The notes beneath the pieces are model-generated. The model was given only the letters and a program-made list of their open reading frames with translations. It was not told the origin of the DNA and did not search any database. A stretch of DNA of 64,000 bases, from NCBI GenBank assembly GCA_965204715.1, contig OZ242009.1, positions 2,914,001 through 2,978,000 of the forward strand, written 5' to 3'. The position numbers and the translations under genes are program-made. This DNA comes from CATOSP01 sp965204715 (GTDB lineage: Bacteria > Chloroflexota > Dehalococcoidia > Lucifugimonadales > UBA3495). Numbering within the stretch: position 1 is the stretch's first letter; each line of letters starts with the position of its first letter. Shown here piece by piece: positions 37,115 to 44,992 of this stretch.

Positions 37115-37482
37115 TAGAAGGCGTGGTGAATGCTTTCTACGAGCCGGTGGTAACCCTTGCCGTTCAAGGTCCCGCAGGGCAAGCAAGTGAAATAGAAGCC
37201 GTGATAGACACGGGCTACAACGGTCTTCTAACTCTGCCACCGCCGGTCGTGACGGAGTTGGGTCTCCCCCACCGGGGCTATGGTGAGGCCAGTTTAGCCG
37301 ACGGAAGCGTAATAGAGTTCGACGTTTATGGCGTGACAGTGCTCTGGGACGGCCTGCCAAGACATATCGAGGCCGACGAAGCAGATAGCATCCCCCTCGT
37401 GGGTATGCGTCTGCTGGACGGCCATAACCTGAACATCCAGGTCGTGGAGGGTGGCAGCGTTGTCATACAAGCCGGAGAGTAG
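37111..37482 (+). CDS. retropepsin-like clan AA aspartic protease, copy 2
   Basis: A 123-residue paralogue of the product of 35996-36367. The catalytic motif is AVIDTGYNGLLTLP; VTVLWDGLPRHIEAD and IPLVGMRLLDGHNLNIQVVE match copy 1 closely. The GTG start at 37111 overlaps the partner stop by 4 bases, just as in copy 1. The two units are head to head, an inverted duplication of about 660 bp. The copies have diverged, so the duplication is not recent. Confidence 0.8.
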   Translation: MIEGVVNAFYEPVVTLAVQGPAGQASEIEAVIDTGYNGLLTLPPPVVTELGLPHRGYGEASLADGSVIEFDVYGVTVLWDGLPRHIEADEADSIPLVGMRLLDGHNLNIQVVEGGSVVIQAGE

Positions 37483-37634
37483 TGACGGCGTTCCCGAATC
37501 AACCCGTCCACCTCAAGGCTTCTCCACCCCCTCTCCCCGTTGTCTCCCCCACCGCTATCCTGCGCCCCACCCTTTTCTACGGCAGTTAGCCTACTGCCGC
37601 TTCGACCGACAGTCTGCCGGGTCGCGGCAGGCGC

Positions 37635-40600
37635 TCAGCTGACCGCTCCTAAAATCCCCGCAATCCGCCGCGCCGTGTCCGTGAAGTGCTGCACCTCCTC
37701 CGGCAGCAGGCTGCGGCCCAACACCTTGCTTTCGCGGTAGGACAGCCACTTCTTGAGGACCTGGTACCCGCCCAGCTTGTAGTTCCAGACAGCGGCAGGG
37801 ACGTTGTTCCAGCGGGCGTTGTCGTTCAGGTGAACGTCAACCGTGGTATCCCCAAGCACGGCAATGTCGTCCCCCAGCGCCTCCCGTTCGGCAGCGGTGT
37901 AGTCGCGCTCCACGGCGCGGCCCTGTCCCGGCATCACTGCATCTCCAACACCGAAGTGCCCCCAGCCGGCGGTCAGCGCGAAGTCGTCCCCGCTCATGTT
38001 GCGTCCGCCGGCGGTGGACGGGACGGCGATGGCCGCCAGTTCCGGGCGCAGCGTACCGGCGGTCACACCCGCCACCGGCGTCTCCGGGTCCAGCAGCGCG
38101 GCCAGCTCCCGGCCCCGGTCGGCGGAGGCTCGCAGATCGTCGGCGGCGTTGGGGACGTCGACGTCGGGCCAGCCGGGCAGCGGGATGCGCGGCCACTCCA
38201 TCCGTAGCGCCCCTGCGTTGGCCTCGCGGTAGGCCGGGTCGTGCAGCACCGCCAGCGCGTGGTGAAACAGGTCCTCCACTCCCAAGCCCAGCCGGTCGAG
38301 ATACCGTTGCGCCGCCGCCGACAGGTTGGGCCGGCGCTGCTCTCCGCCGCCGTCCAGAATCCCTTGTTGGCCCTCAGTCTGTCCATTGCGTAGCCACGCG
38401 GGGAAGCAAGTTGCGCCCCTGTCCATTAGGTCAAGGCAGCCTATATGGGAAATAACCTGCGGCGGTGACCATTCCCGTCTTGGCTTTTGTTGAGAAACCA
38501 AAGCCAAATTCCCATCGAATATATGAGGCTTGTAATCAGGGCGTGGGCGATCTACGAGTTTTTCTCTTGATTCCCAATATATCCATCGGTTGTCGAACGG
38601 ACGAAAGGCGTATCCGACAAACCTGGCGTCCTCCGGGCCGCCTTTAGAAAGTAGAGAATCGCGAACGTTGCGGGAGTCGTATTCCCGTGGATTGTGCAAC
38701 GCGAGAGGGTACAGACCTGCAACTGCCTCGTGACTTACATCAGGGTCGAAATATGTTTCTATTCTTTCCCTGAGAGTGCTTAGGTCAATGTCAACTACAA
38801 ATGAGTCCCGACCACTCTTCACTCCAGGGAACGATGTCGGAAACAGGTCGGGCAGCGACGGCCATTCGCTCCAATCCCGGTTGACAGCAACCTCGGCGAA
38901 GGGCAGGCCCAAGAGGAGCGACGGTTCGATGGGCTGGTAGAGGCCAGCCGGCCCTGTTTCTGCCGAGTCTGTGAGTTCCTTGGGCTTGGCTTGTCCCCAC
39001 AGGTGCCGTAACCCCACGGATTCGGCGGGCGCGTGACCGGCCTTCCTGACGAGTGTGGCGATGGCGGTGCCCACCTGGATGCCGACGGGGTCGCCTGCGG
39101 TGGAGAAGATGCTGGGGTCCGGCCTCCCGTCAGGTGTTGTCTTTCCCGTCTTGTACTTGTCCCCATTGAGACAGTCAATGCGAATGGCGTCGAATGCCTC
39201 CAGGTAACGCTCCCGCATCCCGGTAAATGACAGGCCGTCCAGCCACGAGTAGTTGGAGATGAAGCAGACGACGCCCCGCCCGGTCTTCTCCGCGATGCGC
39301 CGCTCCGCCATGCGGAAGAAGCGGACGTACAGGTCGTTCAGACCCTGCCCCTCGGGTTTCCGCACCTCTTTGACGGTGCGGTAGGCCTCGGACAACTCCC
39401 GTTCCTCGTCCACCGCCATGCCCGCGAACCCGTTGTAGGGCGGGTTGCCCAGGATGACCAGCACCGGCGTATCCTGCTTCACCCGCTCGGCCCGGTCCCG
39501 CTCCTCCTCCAGCTCCGGAAATGGCAACGGCTTCTGCGTCCTCGGCTCCCAGCCGGTCAGCGCATTGGTAAGGAACACCCCGGCGCGCTCGTTGCCGTCG
39601 TCGGATAGCGGCGCGTCCAGGGTCTGCATGGTAAGGCCGACCTGCAAGTGGGCCACCACGAAGGGCGCGGGCATGATCTCGAAACCGAACACCCGCTGCG
39701 TCGCCGCCTGCTTCACCCGCGCCCCGGTGAGAGCGCCCAGGCCCTTGCCCCGCAGGTTGGCGGCGATGCGCTTCAGCGTCTCGGCCAGGTAGGCCCCGGT
39801 GCCGCAGCAGGGGTCGAGGATGTAGACGTTCTCAGCGGCCAGCCCGTCCTCGATGCCAAGGTCATCTTTCAGGGCACGGTCCACGCGGGCCACCATGTAG
39901 CGCACCACCTCGGCCGGGGTGTACCAGACGCCAAGCTGCTTGCGCAGGGCCGGGTCGAAGGCTTCAAGGAAGGGCTCGTAGAAGTAGGGCACCGCCTCGC
40001 CCTCGTTGAACCGGGCAAAGAAGGCGTCCCGGTCTACCCGGTCCAGGGCCGCCGCCGTCCAGTCCAGCACCTCTACCAGGTCCAGCGACTGCAACTGCCC
40101 GGGGCTGGTCACCTGCTGGAACAGGGCCTGCATGATGGGTGCCCGTAGGTGCCAAACTGATGTGCGCCAGTCGAAGGGGCCTGCCGGAGCCGGCGTCTGC
40201 CGCGACCACAGCACCCAGGCGGAGAAGACACCGTAGAACAGCGTTTGCACCAGCGTCGAGCGGAAGAAGGCCGCGCCCCGCTCACCCTCGAACTTCACGC
40301 CCAGCGCTTCCTCCAGCGCCGACCGCACGGCGTTCAGGGACGATGCGTCGCCCGATGCTTCGACCCGGGCCAAACCGTCGCGGGCGTAGGAGGCCAGCAG
40401 CCGGGCCAGGTCGCGGGGTTCGGCCAGCGTGGCCCGGTGGGACAGGGCGCGGCCCAGGTATTCGGCCAGCGACGGGCCTACGCTGTTGGCGAAGGCGCGG
40501 GGGCGTTGCAGCTTCGCCTCGAAGTCGGCGGCGGAGTCGGCCAGCCGGAAGGTCTCGAGCTTTGCCGGGTTGCCCTGGGAGTCCTCGCCCAGCAGCACGA

Positions 40601-40985
40601 AGTCACGGGTGTTGGTGACCAGCACGAGGCGGTAGCGCTGCCAGTAGCGGCTGACCTGGGCGCTGTCGGCGGTGAGCCAGGCGTCGTCGCCGGCGGGCTT
40701 GACCTCCACCACGCCGGCCTCCGGGACTTGGCCATGCCTGGGTTGGCCCTTCGACACCTGCCTGGCGGCATAGAGTCCAAAATCGGGATGTCCGGCGCCC
40801 TGCTGGGCCAACTGGCTGACGCAATATACCTTTGGGCGCAGCGAGCCGCCCACGGCGTTCAGCAGGTTGGACAGCGGCGGATAGTAGGACAGCTCGCCGG
40901 TGCCGCCGGCCGAAGCCCGGATACGGCGCAACTCGGTGACGTATTCCTCAACCGCAGCCGTCAGTTTTCTTCCGGTCGCTGCCAC
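37635..40985 (-). CDS. single-chain restriction-modification protein (nuclease plus N6-adenine methyltransferase)
   Basis: An 1116-residue protein of the type ISP/type IIG-like class. The N-terminal nuclease of PD-(D/E)XK type has GHPDFGLY (Asp68) and VVEVKPAG (Glu94, Lys96). The methyltransferase core has SAM motif DPCCGTGAYL (about 388) and catalytic GNPPYNGFAG (about 512-520), the gamma-type order of N6-adenine enzymes, with AEVVRYMVARVDRAL before it. The C-terminal 400 residues (FVGYAFRPFDNRWIYWE, LSYRESKVLGRSLLPEEVQH) are the target-recognition part seen in ISP-like proteins. I see no SF2 helicase domain, which true type ISP enzymes such as LlaBIII have. It could cut and modify DNA alone. 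A decayed XRE-like fragment lies 27 bp upstream. Confidence 0.88.
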   Translation of the reverse strand: MAATGRKLTAAVEEYVTELRRIRASAGGTGELSYYPPLSNLLNAVGGSLRPKVYCVSQLAQQGAGHPDFGLYAARQVSKGQPRHGQVPEAGVVEVKPAGDDAWLTADSAQVSRYWQRYRLVLVTNTRDFVLLGEDSQGNPAKLETFRLADSAADFEAKLQRPRAFANSVGPSLAEYLGRALSHRATLAEPRDLARLLASYARDGLARVEASGDASSLNAVRSALEEALGVKFEGERGAAFFRSTLVQTLFYGVFSAWVLWSRQTPAPAGPFDWRTSVWHLRAPIMQALFQQVTSPGQLQSLDLVEVLDWTAAALDRVDRDAFFARFNEGEAVPYFYEPFLEAFDPALRKQLGVWYTPAEVVRYMVARVDRALKDDLGIEDGLAAENVYILDPCCGTGAYLAETLKRIAANLRGKGLGALTGARVKQAATQRVFGFEIMPAPFVVAHLQVGLTMQTLDAPLSDDGNERAGVFLTNALTGWEPRTQKPLPFPELEEERDRAERVKQDTPVLVILGNPPYNGFAGMAVDEERELSEAYRTVKEVRKPEGQGLNDLYVRFFRMAERRIAEKTGRGVVCFISNYSWLDGLSFTGMRERYLEAFDAIRIDCLNGDKYKTGKTTPDGRPDPSIFSTAGDPVGIQVGTAIATLVRKAGHAPAESVGLRHLWGQAKPKELTDSAETGPAGLYQPIEPSLLLGLPFAEVAVNRDWSEWPSLPDLFPTSFPGVKSGRDSFVVDIDLSTLRERIETYFDPDVSHEAVAGLYPLALHNPREYDSRNVRDSLLSKGGPEDARFVGYAFRPFDNRWIYWESREKLVDRPRPDYKPHIFDGNLALVSQQKPRREWSPPQVISHIGCLDLMDRGATCFPAWLRNGQTEGQQGILDGGGEQRRPNLSAAAQRYLDRLGLGVEDLFHHALAVLHDPAYREANAGALRMEWPRIPLPGWPDVDVPNAADDLRASADRGRELAALLDPETPVAGVTAGTLRPELAAIAVPSTAGGRNMSGDDFALTAGWGHFGVGDAVMPGQGRAVERDYTAAEREALGDDIAVLGDTTVDVHLNDNARWNNVPAAVWNYKLGGYQVLKKWLSYRESKVLGRSLLPEEVQHFTDTARRIAGILGAVS

Positions 40986-41012
40986 TGCTCTGTCTCCGTC
41001 TCCCTTGCCTGG

Positions 41013-41135
41013 CTACCGGGGCAGGAACTCAGGCTCGACCAGCAAGTCCGGGGCGCTCAACCCCAATGCCTCGGAGACCGCCTTCAGGGTCTTGAACCTG
41101 GGAGACTGTTCCCCGTTCTCCGGCCTCACCAGCCG
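41013..41135 (-). pseudogene. fragment of an XRE-type helix-turn-helix regulator
   Basis: The minus strand reads PENGEQSPRFKTLKAVSEAL then GLSAPDLLVEPEFLPR and stops at 41013. This is the last helix and tail of a typical XRE/Cro DNA-binding domain. The first half of the domain cannot be found in one frame. Control genes of this type often precede restriction-modification genes, so it may be the decayed controller of the gene at 37635-40985. Confidence 0.4.
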
Positions 41136-41324
41136 CCACGGCCAGCATACCGTATCCCCCGGGGCGGCGACCTTCGCCAAGCCGCCACAGCGCATCAAGC
41201 GTATCATTCACGACACGCGCCGGAAAGTCCAGGGAGGCTTCCGCAGCTGCTGGAATAGCTGTTCTCGACCTATGCCGATTTCATCAGCAGCAGTCCTTGC
41301 GCTGAACAAGGATTGAGGACCTTG

Positions 41325-41497
41325 GCCACCGCCCCGCTTCCACCTCCTGCCGCGGTGATAGAATCAATTGGTCTCCCCACCGGAGTCGGGGCAGTCCCTA
41401 CATCAGGCGTCAGGAGGAGCGAAATGCCATTGCATTTTACCGGGCAGGAGTTGGCCGCGCGCCGGGAGAAGGTCGTGGCGGAATTGCAGCGCAGGGG
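41325..41497. repeat. 173-bp direct repeat, copy A: upstream region and first codons of the M24 gene
   Basis: This stretch matches 43566-43738 with about three mismatches. It includes the upstream region, AGGAGG and the first 25 codons of the M24-family gene (MPLHFTGQELAARREKVVAE), then loses homology at AGGGG. The M24 start here leads only to a 74-codon hybrid frame that ends at 41648. The genes at 41645-43333 lie between the two copies. 41498-41644 shows no other feature. Confidence 0.9.
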
Positions 41498-41644
41498 GTT
41501 GAACCCGAGCGGCGGAATTTTCCCGATACGCCGTAAACTTCGGGCACCGGCAACCCGCAGTATCGCAGGGCCTCGCCCAATGCCGTACAATCCACGCCAT
41601 CCACCCGCTGACCTGCAAGAGCCGCGCCCCCCGGAGGTCGAGCA

Positions 41645-42535
41645 ATGACCAACGATGACGCCACCGGCCGCGTCAAAGCGCCGCAGGCCGAAAACGGCCT
41701 GACCCCCAACGGCAGGGTCCACCACCTCGTGCAACACCCCGGAGGCCCGGACCCCAAGGCTGTCGCCGTCGCCCGGTCAGTGCTGGAGAAAGAGGGCCCG
41801 GATTTCGCCATACTCTTTGGCTCCCGGGCCCGGGGCGGCTGGATCGAGGAATCCGACATAGACCTGATGCTGGTGACACCGGAGAAACCTGACGGAGAGA
41901 CCCGGCAGGCGGCGTCAGAAGCCGCCTGCATCACGGCTGCCCGCGAATACGGACACGAAACGCCAGTGCAGATCGTCTGGCGAACGCTGGAGCAGTACCG
42001 CCACAACCGGCGGTACTGGAACTCCTTGGAGACAGAAGCCTTCCGTGACGGAGTGGTAATGCCCAGGAACAGCGAGGAGTACGACGCCAGCCATTACGAG
42101 GATGAGAAAACCGAATACCAGCACGATTGGTCCAGCTACAACGAGAGGCTGCGCCACGCTGAGATCCACCTGGCCGGGTTCGCCAAGATGGAACAAACCG
42201 GGTTCACCGGCCTGGAGATGGGGCAGAAAGCCCAGAACCTCATGGAACACTCCATGAAAGCGCTGATTCGCGCTGCGGGAGGCAACTACCGGAAGGAACA
42301 CGACATAGGGAACCTGCTGGGCGGAATGCGCCACTTCGACCCAGAAGGCATGGGAGAGTTCGGGCTTCAGATCCCACCTGATGTCTACTCGGAATACAGG
42401 GGCGGGGACTCGGAGTACTACGAAAGGGAATGGCCGGAGCTGACGTCGTACCCAAACTATGCAGAGAGAACGATGGAGGACGCCGTCCGTATAATCGAGA
42501 GGGCGAAGGAACTGAGGAGACAATCGGCCCTGTGA
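41645..42535 (+). CDS. MNT-type nucleotidyltransferase fused to HEPN domain
   Basis: A 296-residue protein joining the two halves of an MNT/HEPN toxin-antitoxin type pair. The nucleotidyltransferase has FGSRARGGWIEESDIDLMLV (Gly59 to Asp73 and beyond), the canonical GSxARG...SDxD signature. The C-terminal half (about 150-290) is HEPN-like: KAQNLMEHSMKALIRAAGG and RKEHDIGNLLGGMRHF with the R-x-x-H-type motif. In most systems MNT and HEPN are separate genes, the MNT modifying the HEPN toxin; here they are fused, so control may be within the chain. GGAGG lies before ATG 41645. It sits with vapBC between two copies of the 173-bp repeat. Confidence 0.83.
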   Translation: MTNDDATGRVKAPQAENGLTPNGRVHHLVQHPGGPDPKAVAVARSVLEKEGPDFAILFGSRARGGWIEESDIDLMLVTPEKPDGETRQAASEAACITAAREYGHETPVQIVWRTLEQYRHNRRYWNSLETEAFRDGVVMPRNSEEYDASHYEDEKTEYQHDWSSYNERLRHAEIHLAGFAKMEQTGFTGLEMGQKAQNLMEHSMKALIRAAGGNYRKEHDIGNLLGGMRHFDPEGMGEFGLQIPPDVYSEYRGGDSEYYEREWPELTSYPNYAERTMEDAVRIIERAKELRRQSAL

Positions 42536-42613
42536 GGCGCAAACCGGCTGCCGGCTCCACGAACATATTGCTCTCTGCGCGGGGGAAACCAACCACTGAC
42601 CAGTGACACAGCC

Positions 42614-42642
42614 TTGCACAAGAGACGCCGCACCCCTATAGT
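42614..42642 (+). promoter_or_regulatory. promoter of the vapBC-like pair
   Basis: TTGCAC (42614-42619), exactly 17 bases, then TATAGT (42637-42642). It lies 34 bp before the antitoxin start at 42676, so the leader is short. Confidence 0.6.
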
Positions 42643-42675
42643 AAGTCCAACAAAATGGAGTGAAAACGTGAAGCT

Positions 42676-42918
42676 GTGAAGAATATCACCGTGGCTATTG
42701 ACGATGACACGTACCGCTTCGCAAGAATCAAGGCAGCCGAAAGGGGCACCTCGGTTTCCGCGATGGTCAGGGAATACCTCGCAGGCCTGGCAGAGCCCCA
42801 GACCGGCCGCGAGACCCTGAGAGAGATAATAGAATCGATCCGCGCCGAAGGCGGAGGCATCAACCCGGCGGACAACCTGACCAGAGAGGAATTGCACCAG
42901 CGCCGTGAGGTTCGTTGA
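42676..42918 (+). CDS. VapB-like antitoxin (ribbon-helix-helix)
   Basis: An 80-residue protein. The N-terminus KNITVAIDDDTYRFARIKAA then ERGTSVSAMVREYLAGLAE is a ribbon-helix-helix DNA-binding domain. The acidic tail would bind and block the VapC toxin. GTG start at 42676. Its last 14 bases overlap the toxin gene, as is usual for such pairs. It should repress its own promoter at 42614-42642. Confidence 0.85.
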   Translation: MKNITVAIDDDTYRFARIKAAERGTSVSAMVREYLAGLAEPQTGRETLREIIESIRAEGGGINPADNLTREELHQRREVR

Positions 42919-43333
42919 CACCAACATACCGGTCTACGCGGTAAGCGTCCTCCCGGATGACCAGGCCAAACAGGAAATAGCGGAAAACCTCCTGGACCGG
43001 GAAGACCTGGCCATGTCGCCGCAGGTCCTCGGGGAATTCTACCACCAGGTAACCCGCCCCTCCAGGCCCGGAGCCCTCCGTCACGACCAAGCCGTCAGGG
43101 TCATCGCAAACCTGGAACGGCACCACATCCACAATCTGACCGCCGGCACGGTGAAAAAAGCCCTGGAGTACCGGGAGAGATTCGGTCTCTCCTACTGGGA
43201 CTGCCTGATACTCGCATCTGCCAAGCACAGTGGATGTGACGTGGTCTACTCGGAAGACATGAGCACAGAGCAGGAATACGACGGCATCAGGGTGGTCAAT
43301 CCCTTCAGGGATAGGGTGGAGAGCGGAAAGTGA
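42905..43333 (+). CDS. VapC-like PIN-domain toxin
   Basis: A 142-residue PIN-domain ribonuclease. The four acidic residues are Asp5 (MRFVDTNIPVY), Glu44 (VLGEFYHQVT), Asp99 (LSYWDCLILASA) and Asp118 (VYSEDMS). It would cut RNA, usually tRNA or rRNA, when not bound by the antitoxin encoded just upstream, and its GTG start overlaps that gene by 14 bp. Intact by all visible criteria. Confidence 0.88.
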   Translation: MRFVDTNIPVYAVSVLPDDQAKQEIAENLLDREDLAMSPQVLGEFYHQVTRPSRPGALRHDQAVRVIANLERHHIHNLTAGTVKKALEYRERFGLSYWDCLILASAKHSGCDVVYSEDMSTEQEYDGIRVVNPFRDRVESGK

Positions 43334-43565
43334 CCAGTGGCCAGCCACGTCAGCGTCCGCACCCGCAGGGATAGACCTGCACAGATTCCCCGGATCCCTG
43401 CAGGAGCGGGGAGGGGCCAATTTTCCTGCACATGTCCGGCTACGAATTGGCGGAGGCCCCAGCCATGTCCAATGGACCCAGCACTGAACTTATGGTTGCC
43501 ATACGGCACCTCTGAGCGTTCATTGCATCCCGCCGCCGCCTCGCTTCCGCCTCCGTTTGTATCCC

Positions 43566-43738
43566 GCCGCCGCCCCGCTTCCGCCTCCTGCCGCGGTGAT
43601 AGAATCAATTGGTCTCCCCACCGGAGTCGGGGTAGTCCCTACATCAGGCGTCAGGAGGAGCGAAATGCCATTGCATTTTACCGGGCAGGAGTTGGCCGCG
43701 CGCCGGGAGAAGGTCGTGGCGGAATTGCAGCGCAGGGG
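43566..43738. repeat. 173-bp direct repeat, copy B (functional M24 gene start)
   Basis: The intact copy of the repeat at 41325-41497. It includes AGGAGG at 43653 and the first codons of the M24 gene at 43665. The preceding gap 43334-43565 shows no gene. Confidence 0.9.
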
Positions 43739-44816
43739 ACTGGCGGCCCTGCTGATTTTCCGGCAGGAAAGCATGTATTACCTGACCGGGTACGACACCA
43801 CCGGATACTCGCAGTTCCAATGCCTCTATCTCGGAGCGGACGGCAGGCTGGTCCTGCTGACTAGGTCCGCCGACCTGCGGCAGGCGCGGTTGACCTCGGT
43901 GATCGAGGATGTTCGCATCTGGGTTGACAGCGCGGGCAGCAACCCCGCCCAGGACCTCTGGCAAATCCTGGAGGAGCAGGGGTGCCGGGGCCGGCGGCTG
44001 GGCATCGAGCTGGATGCGTGGTGCCTGACCGGACAGCGGTGGGAATACGTCAGGTCCGCCCTTGAGGGCCGCTGCGAATACGAGGACAGCTCCGAACTGG
44101 TGAGCCGGTTGAGGCTGGTCAAAAGCGAGGCTGAACTGGAATACGTGCGCCGGGCGGCGGCCCTGGCCGATGACGCCCTGGCGGCAGCGCAACAACTGGC
44201 CAGGCCCGGCACGCCGGAGCAGGAAGTGTTGAGCGGGATGCAATCCGCGGTGTTCCGGGGCGGAGGAGACTATGCGGCCTCACGGTTCATAATAGGGTCG
44301 GGGGAGAACGCCCTCATGGTCAGAAATTTCACCGGCTACCGCACGCTGGACGCCAATGACCAACTGCAACTGGAATTCGGCGGGGCCTACCGCCATTACC
44401 ATTCCTGCCTGATGCGGACGGTCCTGACCGGCGAACCCAGCCGGTTGCAGCTTTCCATGCACTCCGCCTGCTGCGACGCGCTTCAAGCCTGCAAGGACGC
44501 CGCGCGGCCGGGTTCCACATTCGGGGATATTTTCGACGCCCACTCCAGGTCCCTGGACCGGTCCGGTTTCGGGGAACACCGGCTCAACGCCTGCGGCTAC
44601 AGCCTGGGGGCGTTGTACCCGCCGACCTGGATGGACTGGCCCATGATATACAGGGACAACCCGGTGGTGCTGGAGCCCAACATGGTCATCTTCATGCACA
44701 TGATCCTGCTGGACTGGGACCGGCGGCTGGCGATGTCGGTGGGGGACACCGTGGTGGTCACCGCCAACGGGTGCGAGACGCTGACCAGGATGGGGACCGG
44801 GCTTACGGTAAATTGA
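43665..44816 (+). CDS. M24-family enzyme, ectoine hydrolase/creatinase-like
   Basis: A 383-residue pita-bread-fold protein of the M24 family: an N-terminal creatinase_N domain (LIFRQESMYYLTGYDTTGYS) and a C-terminal M24 domain. The metal ligands of true aminopeptidases are missing: where D-x-G...SDxTR is expected the text is LEFGGAYRHYHSCLMRTV, and GHG is replaced in CGYSLGALYPPTWMDWP. This pattern, and the PPTWMD text, point to non-metal relatives such as creatinase or ectoine hydrolase (DoeA-like), so Xaa-Pro peptidase is unlikely. The start at 43665 follows AGGAGG. Its first 25 codons are duplicated at 41423-41497. Confidence 0.85.
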   Translation: MPLHFTGQELAARREKVVAELQRRGLAALLIFRQESMYYLTGYDTTGYSQFQCLYLGADGRLVLLTRSADLRQARLTSVIEDVRIWVDSAGSNPAQDLWQILEEQGCRGRRLGIELDAWCLTGQRWEYVRSALEGRCEYEDSSELVSRLRLVKSEAELEYVRRAAALADDALAAAQQLARPGTPEQEVLSGMQSAVFRGGGDYAASRFIIGSGENALMVRNFTGYRTLDANDQLQLEFGGAYRHYHSCLMRTVLTGEPSRLQLSMHSACCDALQACKDAARPGSTFGDIFDAHSRSLDRSGFGEHRLNACGYSLGALYPPTWMDWPMIYRDNPVVLEPNMVIFMHMILLDWDRRLAMSVGDTVVVTANGCETLTRMGTGLTVN

Positions 44817-44992
44817 CCGCGAAGAGCGCGGTGTCGGACCGGTCAGGCAAGATGCCGGACTCGTCCACGATGAGCATTTTGGGGGTGAGCTGCACTTTCA
44901 TCAACCCCGCGGTTTCTCCCGCGCCTTCTATTCAACCGGTTCCTGTCAACCGCTCCCTGTTTCCCTGTGACCTGGAGACGTCGTCTGGCCGG

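Noticed and set aside
43665..44816. Annotation of the M24 protein as an Xaa-Pro aminopeptidase
   Set aside because: The two metal-binding Asp and the His of the GHG motif are replaced, so a non-metal member of the family is more likely.
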